DNA of 64,000 nucleotides from Heterocephalus glaber (lineage: Eukaryota; Chordata; Mammalia; Rodentia; Bathyergidae). Each line of letters opens with the position of its first letter. Positions within the stretch are counted from its first letter, which is position 1. Positions 43,195 to 54,764 of the stretch are shown here, one piece after another. The stretch covers positions 11,185,147-11,249,146 of the forward strand of contig NW_004624781.1 in NCBI RefSeq assembly GCF_000247695.1, read 5' to 3'. The position numbers and the translations under genes were made by a program. The notes under the pieces were generated by a model, which was not told where the DNA came from, searched no databases, and saw nothing but the letters and a program-made list of their open reading frames with translations.

Positions 43195-43865
43195 CTTGGT
43201 TCTTTCTGTGGCCCTTGATTTTCTTGTTGCATTCCTGGGTGCTGCCTATTCCTGGAGTTGCCTCTGGCCAGAGTTAACAGAGAGAAAGAAAGGCAATGTT
43301 TATCTCCCATCATTTTTCCAAGTCATTTATTTCCAAGTCTGTTTGATTGTTTGAATGTGAGTGTCTACATGGGAGTTTCCACATAATGTACTGTGCTTAT
43401 CTGTAGAACTTTTGGCTAATGCGGTCAAGTAGTAAGCGTCCAAACGTAATCAGTCAGATAGACAGACAAATCCATCATAGGCTCGTTTTCTCCACAAGAT
43501 TTCTTCCATTCCTGCGAATGGTAGCATAAATTACCAAACTTTAACTGTAAGTCATTGAGTCGGGGGATTTGGTTTTCTCTTTCCTTCTGTGAGTCAGAGC
43601 TAATATGCCCATCAGGAAACAACCTAGTGTCAGATCCGACCCTTATCCTCAGAGCTGACCCCACTCACCCATTCCTGCTCCCTAGGCCACCTATTTTCCT
43701 AGAGAGTCTCCTTGTGCTTGGCCTGTGGGTGCAGATGGGATGTGGCCAGGGCTTGAAAAGACTAAACCGAATATTTTCTTTGGCCCCCTTAAGCCCAACA
43801 AAATAAGTATCATTCTTTTGGGTTTCATGGAGCAAAAATAGCCATGAGATATAGTAGACAGGGAA
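43195..43865. other. Unannotated stretch
   Basis: Frames of 79 and 83 aa on opposite strands overlap and have no motif. Confidence 0.45.
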
Positions 43866-43880
43866 TTCTACTTCTTTTTT

Positions 43881-43961
43881 TTTTTGGTACCGGGGATCGA
43901 ACTCAGAACCTTGCGCTTTTGAGGCAGGCGCCAGAACCACTGAGCTAAATCCCTGGCCCTT
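43881..43961 (-). mobile_element. ID-like SINE, antisense
   Basis: GGTACCGGGGATCGAACTCA through CTGAGCTAAATCCCTGGCCC is the reverse ID-like consensus. TACTTCTTTTTT occurs at 43869-43880 and 43962-43973, a 12-bp duplication that merges into the T-run. Confidence 0.9.
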
Positions 43962-43974
43962 TACTTCTTTTTTA

Positions 43975-44750
43975 AAAATTTACCTTTCTTTCAAAAAGCA
44001 TTTGGAAATCCTTTATACTTACTACCTTACACGTTTATCTAAAATTTGACATTTAAAATTTTAAATTATAAGCTTAACTGGTTTTATTAAGCAAAGGGTA
44101 TAATTTTTGCCATATTACAAATATTATCATTTAAAAATGAAACTCTTCTATCACTGTTGAAATGTATCCAGTGAAGTCTAAAAACCATTTTGAGTAAATA
44201 TTTGCCATCATTCATTTTAAAAAATATATATAAGTAAGCTCTTTAACGCTAAAGAAATTTGCACCTTTTCTTTAAACTCATATTCTGTATTTTCCCGTAG
44301 AACTGTATCCCTTTCTTATATATTTTTGTGTTTAAAAAGACTTTGTTGACCATGCTGTCATGATCCTTTACAATAAAAATATGTGTAAAAATTTAAATCT
44401 TGAGTCTTATGACCATAAACTCTAGGTAATAAAAAAATGTTTTCTAGGGTAATGTAGCATTATGATAATGTTTAAGACAAAGTTGATGGAAACAAAAGAA
44501 ATGTATTAAACGTTTTAATAAATAATTATTAAGTATAGAAGCACAGATTTATTAGAAATGCATTGCTTAATAAGATAGGTGGGGCTTTATTTCCCATTAG
44601 TTCATTTACCTCTGGGTGAATATTATCTACTGCTAAGGATTCAAAATCAATTCTGTTCCAAATTTTAGTTTGTTTGGTGTAAATAATGATAAGCATTGTC
44701 TACCTAACGTGATGGGAACAGAGGGAGCTTTGTTAGACCAATGTTATTTT
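43975..44750. other. AT-rich unannotated stretch
   Basis: One of the most AT-rich parts of the window. No repeat or gene is recognised. Confidence 0.45.
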
Positions 44751-44766
44751 TGTCTTCAAACTTCTG

Positions 44767-44850
44767 CCCATTTTTTTTTTTTTTTTGGTACTGGGGATTG
44801 AACTCAGGACCTTGTGCTTGCAAGGCAGACCATTGAGCTAAATCCGCAGC
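44767..44850 (-). mobile_element. ID-like SINE with 16-bp target duplication
   Basis: A T18-type tail leads into GGTACTGGGGATTGAACTCA and ends GAGCTAAATCCGCAGC. Flanks TGTCTTCAAACTTCTG (44751-44766) and TGTCTTTGAACTTCTG (44851-44866) differ at two positions. A short internal deletion has removed part of the tRNA-like middle. Confidence 0.9.
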
Positions 44851-44869
44851 TGTCTTTGAACTTCTGAAT

Positions 44870-46050
44870 TCTGTGCCAGAAGAACCAAACAGCAGCAGCA
44901 ATATTTAGTGATCTATCAATTGGGGAAAATATTAGGTCCTCCTTTGATTTTATAGGAAGTAAAGAATTAGAAGACATCTGGTTTTCACAAATACTTGTCT
45001 GTTACTCATTAGAGTCATCTACTTTCTGAATGTGCATCAAAAAACTGTATTTCAAAGACTGCCAAGATCTCCAGATACTTATATGTCTTTTTCTACCTAA
45101 TGAGGTACCACTTAGCTTGTATCAACTTAGTCATGGTAGATTAGAAATACTGGTAACTTCAATGTCCCTTTGTTTGCCAGACAGTATTTTCATATAATTA
45201 TGGCAAAAATCCCTTTATCATACATATTCTTTAAATGCATATTCATCAAACCTTGGATCTGCAGATTTAGCTCATTGAGGGCATAGAAAATATCCCGTAA
45301 TTATCTTCATTATTTAATCAACCAGCCAAGTCAGATTTATTTTGTGTCAGAAGAAGTCTGATTTCCATTTTTCAATATGGTAATATGCATCCCTATGATG
45401 AATTTGAATTCAAATTCCAAATTTGAATTTTATCTAGAATTTGACTAAAATGTAACTAGATGAGGGCAGGGTTTTTTTGTTTTTTTTTTAATAGGGAGGG
45501 GCATTATTCAATAAATATTTGTTGGGCAAAAGAGTTGTAACTTTCTTCTAACCCACATACCAAGTTGCCCTTTCTGGAGCATCCGGTGGTATTTCTAGGT
45601 CTGGAACCAGCAGTGGGTAAGAGTCCCATCTTTCTGCTATAAAGTACATGGACAGTAATGGGACATTTATAAAACTCCTGGTGAATAGAGTGGCCTGATC
45701 CCTTAACCACATACACACTTCTGGCGTTCTCAAGTTCACGATAGAATCTTAGGGAAAATGAGACTCTGGAAGTAAATTTCCTTACATCTATCTGTGCTCG
45801 TGTACTTCAAGGCTACACATTTTCTAGTTTGAAGATCACAGGAACAGAGAAACTCCAAGTCAAGATTGGAATTCAGGGAGGACATGGATTGGTTTAGGGG
45901 AGACAGCCTGTGGCCTCTAGTGGGCGCTGATGAGGCAGAATGTGTTTCCCTGGGATTTTGTGTTTGCTGTCTTCCCAAACACCGTGAAAATCAGATATAA
46001 TGCAGAATCTACAGAATACCATTCCCAAGTGTTCCAGGGACTGGCAAGAG
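44870..46050. other. Unannotated stretch
   Basis: Contains a perfect 18-bp palindrome (GAATTTGAATTCAAATTC, 45400-45417). No gene or repeat is recognised; small minus-strand frames at 45504-45978 have no motif. Confidence 0.45.
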
Positions 46051-46055
46051 AAGGC

Positions 46056-46439
46056 TGTTATGGTTTAGATATAAAGTGTTTCCCAAAAGTCTCACGTGTT
46101 TGGAAGGTGATTGGATCCCGGGGTGCTATATGCATCAGTGGGTTCATCCACTGATGAGTTCATAGCTGACTGTGCTTTTCTGAGGGGTGGGGCTGGTTGG
46201 ATGTGGGTCACTGGTGGTGTGACCTGGAAGGATTTACTCTACTCTTTGGCTCTTCCCTTCTCTCCCTGCTTTCTGAATGCCATGGATTGAGAACCTTCCC
46301 TCCACTTTACCATCATGTGTCTGCCTTGGAGCCAGCCCAACTAAAACTGTGGCTGAAACCATGAGCCAAAATAAACCTCTCCTCCTTTAGGCAATGGGTG
46401 TTGGGTATTTTATCCCAATGGTAGAGAATGACTAACCCA
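46056..46439 (+). mobile_element. MaLR-type solo LTR, sense
   Basis: Starts TGTTATGGTTTAGATATAAA and ends GACTAACCCA, with CCAAAATAAACCTCTCCTCC (AATAAA signal) near 46370. Flanks AAGGC (46051-46055) and AAGGG (46440-46444) match at 4 of 5 positions. It closely resembles the LTR at 25278-25671 along its length. No internal retroviral genes are present. Confidence 0.85.
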
Positions 46440-46444
46440 AAGGG

Positions 46445-46895
46445 GAAACAGCATTTCCTGAGCAACTGTTTTGGGGGGTTGGTTTCTATACTTTGTCACT
46501 TCAATCTTCACTGCACTTTACAATGAAGTGACCTTTTCCAATTTACAAGGTCTGCAAGCAGCTATGCCTGGCTCCAGTGTCCATCCAGGAGAAAAATGTC
46601 CAGGACCTACTTTCTCCTCCTCCTCACTTTCATGAGTCCAAATGAGTCAGAAGACAATCATCTCAAAAGAAATTAATTGCATTTTTCCTAGTTCCAAAAA
46701 GAAATACGTGGACATTGTAGATATCATGAAGGACACAAAAAAGCACAAAGCAATAAATTAAAATCATCTCTAAGCTGACCACTGGGACAGGACTGTGAAC
46801 ATTTTAGAGGACATAAATCTAGCTGGGAGGACATGTGTGCAGTAACGTACATACACTCGCACTCAGGCCAGAGGGAATAATTTCGTATGGTTTAG
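46445..46895. other. Unannotated stretch
   Basis: Weak reverse-MIR phrases occur near 46490-46550. Nothing else is recognised. Confidence 0.4.
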
Positions 46896-46899
46896 ACCA

Positions 46900-47040
46900 G
46901 CTTTTAGCTGGTTTCATTGCCTGTTTCCCCACATTCCAGTTCCTGTGTCTGTGAAAAGGCCATAATAGTAAATGAGGTTGTATGAATGTTAAATGAGATA
47001 ATGCAAGCACATCTAACTAAACAGAACACAGGATTGGTGG
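46900..47040 (+). repeat. MIR fragment
   Basis: 'GTGTCTGTGAAAAGGCCATA' and 'TGTTAAATGAGATAATGCAA' are in forward MIR order. Confidence 0.5.
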
Positions 47041-47109
47041 GGTGGGCAGATAGATAGCTATCTCTTAGATTTTATTCTTTGCTAAACAACATCTCTAAAT
47101 ATCTACCCA

Positions 47110-47349
47110 TGTCATTAATTAGATACTGCTGTCTGTGTCGCTTTTAATTACATCCATTATATGAATACAACAGGGATAATCTAGCCAGTCGATACATTGT
47201 TACACACTCAGCTTGTTTGCAGCAGTCTGCATTTCTAAACAATGCTATGGTGAACAACATCCTACCACTCAGGCAGCAAACTGCCAAAAGCAGAGCAGCT
47301 ACACTGTAATTGACACATTTCAGGTGTCTACAGCATAGTTCCTATTTGG
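47110..47349 (-). mobile_element. Old L1 3'-region fragment, first segment
   Basis: 'TACATCCATTATATGAATAC' and 'CAATGCTATGGTGAACAACA' fit an old L1 read in reverse, though diverged. It is interrupted by an antisense SINE and resumes after it. Confidence 0.55.
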
Positions 47350-47458
47350 TGTGTGTTTGTGTATGTGTGGGCCTGGGGATTGAACCCAGGGCCTTTGCAC
47401 TGAGCTACGTCTCTAGCTCTTTGTGATTTTGAGATAGGGTCTCATTCTGCTGGACTCC
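47350..47458 (-). mobile_element. B1-dID-type SINE fragment, antisense
   Basis: A GT-rich tail is followed by 'GGGATTGAACCCAGGGCCTT' and 'GAGCTACGTCTCTAGCTC' (ID half), then 'GAGATAGGGTCTCATTCTGC' (start of the B1 half). The B1 half is truncated. It sits inside an old L1. Confidence 0.75.
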
Positions 47459-47640
47459 AGCAGTTTATATTCCAATTGAGCAGATATGAGAGTGCCTGTT
47501 TGCATAAACCCTCATCAACACTGGTACCATCTTTCTTTTTTCATCATTGCTAATTGGTAAGTTTTTAAATGTGAACACATTTGAGTTTGTGTTTCTTGTG
47601 ATTATAAGTGAGGTTTGCTATTCTTTTTTATTTCTTTAGA
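47459..47640 (-). mobile_element. Old L1 fragment, second segment
   Basis: 'CAGCAGTTTATATTCCAATT', 'AGAGTGCCTGTTTGCATAAA', 'CTCATCAACACTGGTACC' and 'GTGATTATAAGTGAGGTTTG' are ordered as in L1 read in reverse. Confidence 0.7.
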
Positions 47641-48120
47641 TTTACCAAAAAAATCTAACAGCGAGAATGTGTGCAGGTGTCTGTTCTTCTGTTACTTAAT
47701 GCTATTTACCCCCAATCCCACATCTATGTCCATTTCTTTTTTCTGTAGGAGGCATAAAATTAAAGGCTGGCTTTCCTAGAGTGAGTATGCATGCAAAAGA
47801 GGTTTAATCAATAACTGACAGGAAGTAGGGGTTCAGAGTGCCCTCCCAGGTCTCCATGGAGTTCTCTCCGAATCTGCCTGCTGCTTCTCTGACAGGTGTA
47901 CTTCTTAACTCTGGGCCCTGGACAGACAGCGCTCAGCCCTCCTCAGCCCTCCATCTACCCAGTTGCCTTGGGACTCCAGATGTTGCAGAAATACATGTGG
48001 CCAGGAGAATGCAGAAGGTCACAGGCTTATTTTAGATGGGAAGCATAAGACTCTATTTTAAAGTTAAAGAATCGTATAAGAAGTTCCTTTTTGCTGTGTT
48101 ATTTGTATTCTAGGTTTAGA

Positions 48121-48165
48121 GTCTGTCTCTCTCTCTCTGTCTCTGTCTCTGTCTCTGTCTCTCTC
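48121..48165. repeat. (CT)n/(TCTCTG)n microsatellite
   Basis: A CT run is followed by four TCTCTG-type hexamers. The pattern is imperfect. Confidence 0.85.
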
Positions 48166-48932
48166 AAATTGTACATTTCAACGACAAGAAGTAAGTTCTA
48201 TCAATAAAGAAAACAAATACAAAACAAAAATTTCAAATAATAAAAAATGTTCCAAACCTGAAAATGTTGTTTGCAAACTGACAGGATGCGAACCATTTTC
48301 CTTACTTTACAAAGAGTCAAAACTTCATCTTGTCCAAGTTCCTTTTGCTCTGGAATCTGAAATGTGTGACATAAGCTCCCTGCTATTTGTCTTCATCCTC
48401 AAACTCTTCGTTTTTTACTATGAGACAGGGCGGTTCTCCCAGGCCCTGTCCCTCCCACCAGCGGAAGGATGGCCTCTTCAGTCTCAGCCAGGCCTGGATG
48501 GCCAGCACCTCTGCTCACCTTGCAGCCATTTTTGTCTTCCTCTCAAAGCAGTGTGGTATAAAGAAAATTCCTTCCTGGAAGCTGGTTCTGCTCTCCCCAC
48601 CCTTCCCCGCCCCGCAATACCTGGCCTTGCTTTGGATTTTGTAGTTCAAAGAATATGAAATAAACTTGGCAGCTCGCTTGGTTAAATAAACATGCACAAG
48701 CCTCACATGGACACACAGCCTACTTGGTCAGTAAAACTGCAGAAAGCATTTGAAGGCACCAGAGATAAATTTGGATTGTTTTTTCATTTCCAAAGTTTGC
48801 GTCTCCCAGATGAAATCCTCCAGTGGACCTCATTCATATACATTCAATACAGACATCAACAGGATCCTAATTAATGAGTTTGTTCATTCTTCTTGCCAGC
48901 TGGGGACAAAAAGCATTGTTTGATCTCTAGCT

Positions 48933-48934
<2 letters not shown>

Positions 48935-48969
<35 letters not shown>
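48935..48969. repeat. (GT)n microsatellite
   Basis: About 17 uninterrupted GT units, the longest GT run in the window. Confidence 0.9.
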
Positions 48970-48973
<4 letters not shown>

Positions 48974-49439
48974 ATTTGGAATCCCCAGATTTCAAATCAC
49001 TGGATCCACAGATTACAGGGTCTTTTCTGTCCTTCAAGCATCCTAAAAGGTACAGATGTTTTCTTCTAATACCTAATAATCAGGGAGTTTATTTTTTTTC
49101 TTCTTGGTGCTACATATTATAAAGCCCATCCTAATGAATGTTTGGATTGGTAGATTGTTGGATGGTTAGTTATGTTCTCACATTTTCTAGTGACTTTAGG
49201 AAAGCCAGTTTTGTGACATTGGGAAGCTGAAGTTATTTATATTCCTTGGCAGGGTGCGTCTAATAACTCCTCTTGGAACTGGAGCATCAGTTCCGTGGCT
49301 GAAAAGGATCACTTTGCAGAGTGTAAACCCAAATGCAGAATCATTCATGAAAATGATTTGCTGGCTGAGATTAGCACTCTGCCAAGATGATGCTTTGGAG
49401 AAATGAAGAAATGGGCTGACTGGTGCCTGATTTAGAGGC

Positions 49440-49660
49440 AGGCTGTGCTCAGAAATGCGGATATTTTTTTCAATATGCTACAAGCCCTTTAATCTCTGTA
49501 TGCCATTGTTTTAGTCCTGAGCAAGGCTCCTCAAAGCTCAAGATTAAATTAGGAGAAATCCCCCTGCTGTTTCTATTGAATTGAGTTAATATAATGAGTT
49601 TATTGTTAACTTGAACAAAATGAAGCTAGTCATGTGGAAGAAATATGAGTGATATCACAG
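49440..49660. promoter_or_regulatory. Candidate conserved noncoding block
   Basis: Unique sequence with 'CAATATGCTACAAGCCCTTT', TTAGTCCTGAGCAAGG, AAGATTAAATTAGG and 'TATTGTTAACTTGAACAAAA' (HNF1- or Sox-like GTTAA and TTGT motifs). No repeat, no frame. Enhancer activity is inference. Confidence 0.3.
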
Positions 49661-49664
49661 TGAG

Positions 49665-50050
49665 GTGTAATTTTTTTTCCCTCCCACTTTGCTTCTGTGT
49701 TCCTTCAAGGTGGCTCACTGGCTCTCAGTGTACAATTCCAGCACACTGACTTCACGCCTCCAGGAGATGAATGCTCACGGTTAAGATCGGCAGCACGTGA
49801 AGTAGAAAGGGATACAGACCTTTCAGGTAGCACAGTGCTGAAAGCCTTCCCACGATGAACCCCTGCCTGGTAGATGCAGGTCCCAGTGTGGGGTGGGTGG
49901 GGTTTCTACTTCTTCCTACAGCTCCGAGAAAGGTGCTTAGGACGTAGCTGCTGGTCCCCAGCTGCTCTCTCCTCTATTGGTGCCTGTGCTGACTGTATTT
50001 TCCAGCTCGGCTCTGCACCCTTGTGCCTGACTCTCACCCAATCTTGGCAT
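49665..50050. other. Unannotated stretch
   Basis: Nothing recognised; short overlapping frames only. Confidence 0.4.
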
Positions 50051-50054
50051 GCCT

Positions 50055-50215
50055 GGGTCTGTCTTCTCGTTCTGTTCTTGGTTTAAATGTTGCCTCCTCA
50101 AAGAATTCTTTTTTTTCCCTTTGCTGCCTAGCAGTGGTTCTACGGTCATTCCCTGTCCTACTCCTTGGATTTATTTTTGTCTTGTTTCGTACCACCAAAT
50201 GCCTCTTCATCTTGG
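50055..50215 (+). repeat. L2 fragment
   Basis: 'TTTAAATGTTGCCTCCTCAA' and 'GGATTTATTTTTGTCTTGTT' are in forward L2 order. Confidence 0.5.
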
Positions 50216-50329
50216 CTTTGCTCTTACAGAGAACAAACTCCCACTCACCCTCAGAATCCCACACTATTCGCAACAGAGTGAGAACCTCATCCATCCCCTT
50301 TAAAAAGTGACTCCTCTATCCACCCTTGG

Positions 50330-50430
50330 GACTTTCGGCAGGGCTCTCAACTTCTCTGAACTTTATAGTGTCCATGTATCACAGTGGAGATAATCAATGC
50401 CATGTCCTGGTGGCACTGTGAAAACAAAAT
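50330..50430 (+). repeat. MIR fragment
   Basis: 'CTCTCAACTTCTCTGAACTT' and 'GATAATCAATGCCATGTCC' are in forward MIR order. Confidence 0.4.
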
Positions 50431-50434
50431 CTTT

Positions 50435-50930
50435 TGCAACTAAATTAGACCACTACCGTGCTGGTTTCCTTCTTACAACTATAAGATTTCAGCGTCAAGT
50501 GCTCTGCCTGCCTCTTGGACCCGGGCCTTAGAAAGCCAGAAATATGTTGTTCTGGGACTAATGTTTCCAAACAGGGAGCTGAGCTTCAACTTGAGTTATC
50601 AATGACTTCTACACAGCACACTCTCCCCTTCCCACATGGATTTGTAAGTCATTTTTCAAAAGCATCATTTCCTGAGCTGTGTCATGGGTTGTAAGGGTCC
50701 TCTTTAATCCAGTGGTGATGGACAGAGAGATGAGATTGCTACTTGGTGACACGACAGGCCAGAGGCAGGATTTGGAGAGCACCCTGGAGAAACCATAGAA
50801 TGAAACGTTTTTCTGTAATTAAAGTTAAGGTACAGTGCCCTCTGTGGCCCACTTAATCCTTTTATTAGCTTTCTCAGTTGAGAGACGTTTGGGTTTTAAT
50901 TTAAGTTTAGTTTCTAATTTAAAAATCATC
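50435..50930. other. Unannotated stretch
   Basis: Nothing recognised. Confidence 0.4.
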
Positions 50931-50934
50931 TTGA

Positions 50935-51020
50935 GCTCAGAAGCTACCTTCTCTGTCCTTTGAACATTGCAGATGAGGAAAGTAAAGTCCACAGAGGATA
51001 CGATGATTGCCCAGGTGTCC
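50935..51020 (-). repeat. MIR fragment
   Basis: 'TTGCAGATGAGGAAAGTAAA' and 'CACAGAGGATACGATGATTG' are in reverse MIR order. Confidence 0.45.
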
Positions 51021-51024
51021 CTGT

Positions 51025-53535
51025 GTACTGGGGACCCACTGGGTCCATGTAGGCCTCAGAATTCCCTGGCCAGTCACTGCCTGCCCCTGCCCCTCCCCAA
51101 ATGCCCACCTGAATAGTTCCTGGTTTCGTTTCATATCCATCAAGCCTCTTATCAAAGTCGGTCATGTTCTTGACAGTAATAACTGACTTGCCCTTTTTCT
51201 TTTCTTCTGATCTGCTGATCTTTCCCCACCAGATCTGTCTTCCATCTAATTAGTAGCTTCTCTCCTTCTGCTTTCTTCCTCTGCACTCATTTTACCCCAC
51301 TTGGAAGGCAGAGCCCAGTCACTGCCTCTCTTGGCTTCCAGAACCTTCTACCCAAAGGAGATCGTTGTCACTTTGAGCTGTGACTCTTTGACCTCACCAT
51401 TCCCACACCAGGGCAAATCCTAATCAATTTTGTTTATGGAACGTTCTCTTGGATCGATAACATTTTCGGTCCTGGTGCCTCTCGTCTTTGACATTATTTA
51501 GCTGGTCAGTAGGACAGTCTCTTCCCAGGCTTTAAAATGGAGATATAGATATAGATATAAATCTAGATCTGGATAAAGGTATAGCTCCCAGGAAAACCCA
51601 TATAAGCCACAGTTGATTAAAGTATGATTTAGTATAGAGAATATTTGTGTTTAGTATTATGAACATTCTAAAAAAGTCTTGCCATTCATCATCAAGAAAT
51701 ACTAACCATAAAATGCATTTTCCAAAAAAATCCTCTTTAGCTAATAATTTTTTGAAAAAATCTAAATGCTAAGTATATCCTATAATTTTACATCTGTTAA
51801 GTGATTTGAAATGTGAAATGTTAACACCAAAAAAAAGTTTGCCTTTCCAGCTGTTGATCTGCTCTAAACACTTCACGCCAGCATGCAGGAAGTCTCAGAG
51901 AAGTTCTGTTTGGATGGTTGGCTTTGGGGGTGGGGACAGGTTGAGATTTTTGTCTGGGATTCAGCTGTTTTCATTTTCTTGTAATGTTCAGAGTCCGTTT
52001 AGAATGTGCCCCCAGAATCCAATCCACTTCTCCACGGCTGAAAGCCAGCTTTCCTGGCCTTCTCTTCAGAAAGGGTGGGGACTGGGAAATTTTAAAAAAA
52101 AGAACCTAGCAGTGAAATCTTTTCCCTCCCTTGTTGGCCACACATGTAGGCAAAGGAGCCCCCCACACGGACAGACAGCTATACAGGAAGTCCTGATAAG
52201 CCTGCAGCAGGCGGGATGGAGCACAGAAGTGTCTTAAGCTTGAACACATGGGGAGTATATAGATACCTTCTATATAATGAGGGCGTGTCTGACATACAAC
52301 AGACCTACTACCTTGAAATGGAAGGCCATTTCCCCTTGTGAAATGGGGGTAGAAGTTATTATATTGGTCCTAAAAGGTGAGCTCGCATCCATGAATTTAA
52401 CCAGCCAGGAGACAGAGTTCAAGTCTGGGTAGAGCAGAAATTCTTGAAGGGTCTGAGCTGCTCACTGGGGATGATTCTTGGTGGTAGTGATCCCCTGTCC
52501 CTTTGAGAACCCCATCTTCAAACGTGTTCTCTGAAACCTGCCACAACAGTGTGTTAGGGCCCTGGGTGAAATAAGCTGAATCTCTCCATCAAAGAGTGAG
52601 AATTTTTAATTGTTCAGCAACTCATTCCTCGCTTTTAATTATTTGCGATGCCAGGGGTTCATAGATTATTTAATTTCAGAAGGAATTCTACTACAGTACT
52701 TATAAAATACACTTATAACCACCACATCAGTTGATTTCTAAGCTTCCTTCTAGCTCTGGGATGCTGTGACTGTAGCAGAATCCACTGTGGGCTTTCATCA
52801 GGTTCTGGGTCCTCAAAATTTTCCAAAGAGCCATGCTGCTTCCACTATCCCCAACTTTTCCCAAAGGGGTTACCTCCCAAGAGATGCGGAATGGTGACAA
52901 CTCCACTCTGGCCCTCCTTTCTCTGTGTCCCCATCGGCTTGGCTCTTGCTCTGTGGAAGGAGCGTTGTGCTGTGTCTCCCAAGGTGTGGAGCTGTCCTTT
53001 CCCAGTGTGCAGTGGTCTGGACAGGTGGCCAGGCACCTGAGTGTCACAGCATCTTCATCCTTCAAAAGGACCTGGAAGAATGTTCAGAGTACAGGGGTCA
53101 TTGGCTAAAAGTGAACAGCCAAGTGAACCCAAGTGGAGATTTTGAATTTCTTCTGGGATTCAGGAAGCTCAAGTGGGGCTCACTCATTGGATCTCATCAC
53201 CACTGTGTGTGGGATGCCAGTGTCACTAAGGCATTGTGCACTGGGGCTCACGCTGTCTGGGAGCACATGCTAGAGACAGAAACATGAGGCTGACCCAGAT
53301 TAGGTATCATGAACGGTCCCCATGAGACCACGGCTCTGGCAGTCCCTAAAGAGAGAAGGACAACTTGCCCAGCCCCTAAACAAAGTCGATGGAAACATTG
53401 AGGTCCAAATGAAAGAAAATGTGGGTTTCGGATGACAAAGTAGCCTTCAAAATCATCTGTTATGGAAATGAAAGGATGGAATGACAGGAATCACAAATTA
53501 GTTGTTTAGAACCATAACTGTTCATCAGAAATTAT
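51025..53535. other. Unannotated stretch
   Basis: Frames at 51806-52237 (143 aa), 52727-53065 and 52925-53287 have no motif and overlap each other on both strands. A GATATA-like run lies near 51540-51570. No gene is recognised. Confidence 0.45.
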
Positions 53536-53552
53536 CAGTGAGTATTTTTTAA

Positions 53553-53590
53553 ATTAATTAAGTTTATTGGTATAATACAGATATACATAA
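53553..53590 (-). mobile_element. Very short (38 bp) antisense L1 insertion with 14-bp duplication
   Basis: A perfect 14-bp direct repeat TGAGTATTTTTTAA (53539-53552 and 53591-53604) flanks only 38 bp. The reverse complement of those 38 bp reads like the last bases of the L1 3' end found at 1-257 and 1439-1817 (ATACCAATAAACTTAATTAA next to the tail). This is an extreme 5' truncation of an L1 insertion; the T-run of the duplication would coincide with its A-tail. Confidence 0.7.
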
Positions 53591-53834
53591 TGAGTATTTT
53601 TTAAGAAGAGAAACATGAGTACTTAAGTATAACACTAGACTGTCTGAATTTTTTATGACACTTGAGAAGCAATCATTCTTAGAGAAAAACATTTTACTAA
53701 AGATGTTCTTAATGTTACTTAATAAAAAATATTGCTTTCTAGAAAATTGGTAATGGTTATAAATATTAAATCTCTTTTAAAATATTAGTGGAGGATGTCA
53801 TTTAAAACAAGAATAATGAAAAACTGGAAGGAGA

Positions 53835-53945
53835 CTGGACTCATTTTTGGCAGAAACAAGCTGTGTGCTTGTGGACAAACTGCTGTCCTTCTCTGAGCCT
53901 AAATTGTTACATTGATTTGACAAAGATATTAGCCCATATGATATG
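53835..53945 (+). repeat. MIR fragment
   Basis: 'GTGCTTGTGGACAAACTGCT' and 'CTTCTCTGAGCCTAAATTG' are in forward MIR order. Confidence 0.55.
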
Positions 53946-53949
53946 ATAC

Positions 53950-54495
53950 ATTTTTATCTCCTAATTTCTATCATTCTCTTTTTGTATCAAACAGATGTTC
54001 TTGTTGCATCTGCAAATCAGCATAGTTCAAAAAAATGATGTTGCCCTCTCCTCCAAATACTCAACCAAGAATCCCACATCCAGGCTTTCTGAAGCAACCA
54101 TTTCAAGCACCTAACATGTTTGACTTTCAGATGAAAAATCACACACACACACAAAACAAGAAAAACCAAAATCTACTCTATGTGTGTGTGTTTGTATGTA
54201 ACAATATTATCACCTCCTCCCCAGAAAGCTTTGTGACCTATTCTGATATTATTGGCTGCTAAAATGTATCTGAGGATGGACTAGGAATGGCCTTAGATTC
54301 CTTTGTAGGAATTCTGTTCTGTGCAAAGTAGCTGACAAAGTAATACGACCTGTGTACCCCCTGTTTCTGGTTACAGTAGCTGTCACTTTATCACTCTGTG
54401 CTGGTATAGACCTCTGTGTTGCTGGAACATAAGCCCTTAAATTTTTATTCCATTATAATTAATACCTAACCCAATGCAAAGATCATATCTCAAGT
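53950..54495. other. Unannotated stretch
   Basis: A short CA run lies near 54139-54152. Nothing else is recognised. Confidence 0.4.
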
Positions 54496-54499
54496 GTTC

Positions 54500-54760
54500 G
54501 GAGGAATTAGTTTTGACAGTTGAATACACCCATACCGTCATGAATTAAGATATAGAACCTTCCCCATCCCTCTGGAACCTTTCCTTATAGACGTACTTAA
54601 TATCTTAGTTCCTCATTTTTGTTCTTTTTATTTCTATTATCAAACAGTATATACACGAGGATCACAGAAAAATGGAACCATTTGATAAGTGGAGAACTTT
54701 CTCTTCATCTTGAGCTTGACTCAATATATTAATTGCTTTTTGTCGAGTCACTGGCCAGAT
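54500..54760 (-). mobile_element. Old L1M fragment, antisense
   Basis: 'TTTTGACAGTTGAATACACC', 'AATTAAGATATAGAACCTTC', 'GGAACCTTTCCTTATAG' and 'AAAATGGAACCATTTGATAA' are in the order of an L1M read in reverse. Confidence 0.65.
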
Positions 54761-54764
54761 GTGC

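Larger units (their letters stand above)
47645..49435. other. Mostly unannotated stretch with two microsatellites
   Basis: A (TCTCTG)n-type run lies at 48121-48165 and a (GT)n run at 48935-48969. Frames at 48362-48658 (98 aa) and others have no motif. No other repeat is recognised. Confidence 0.5.
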
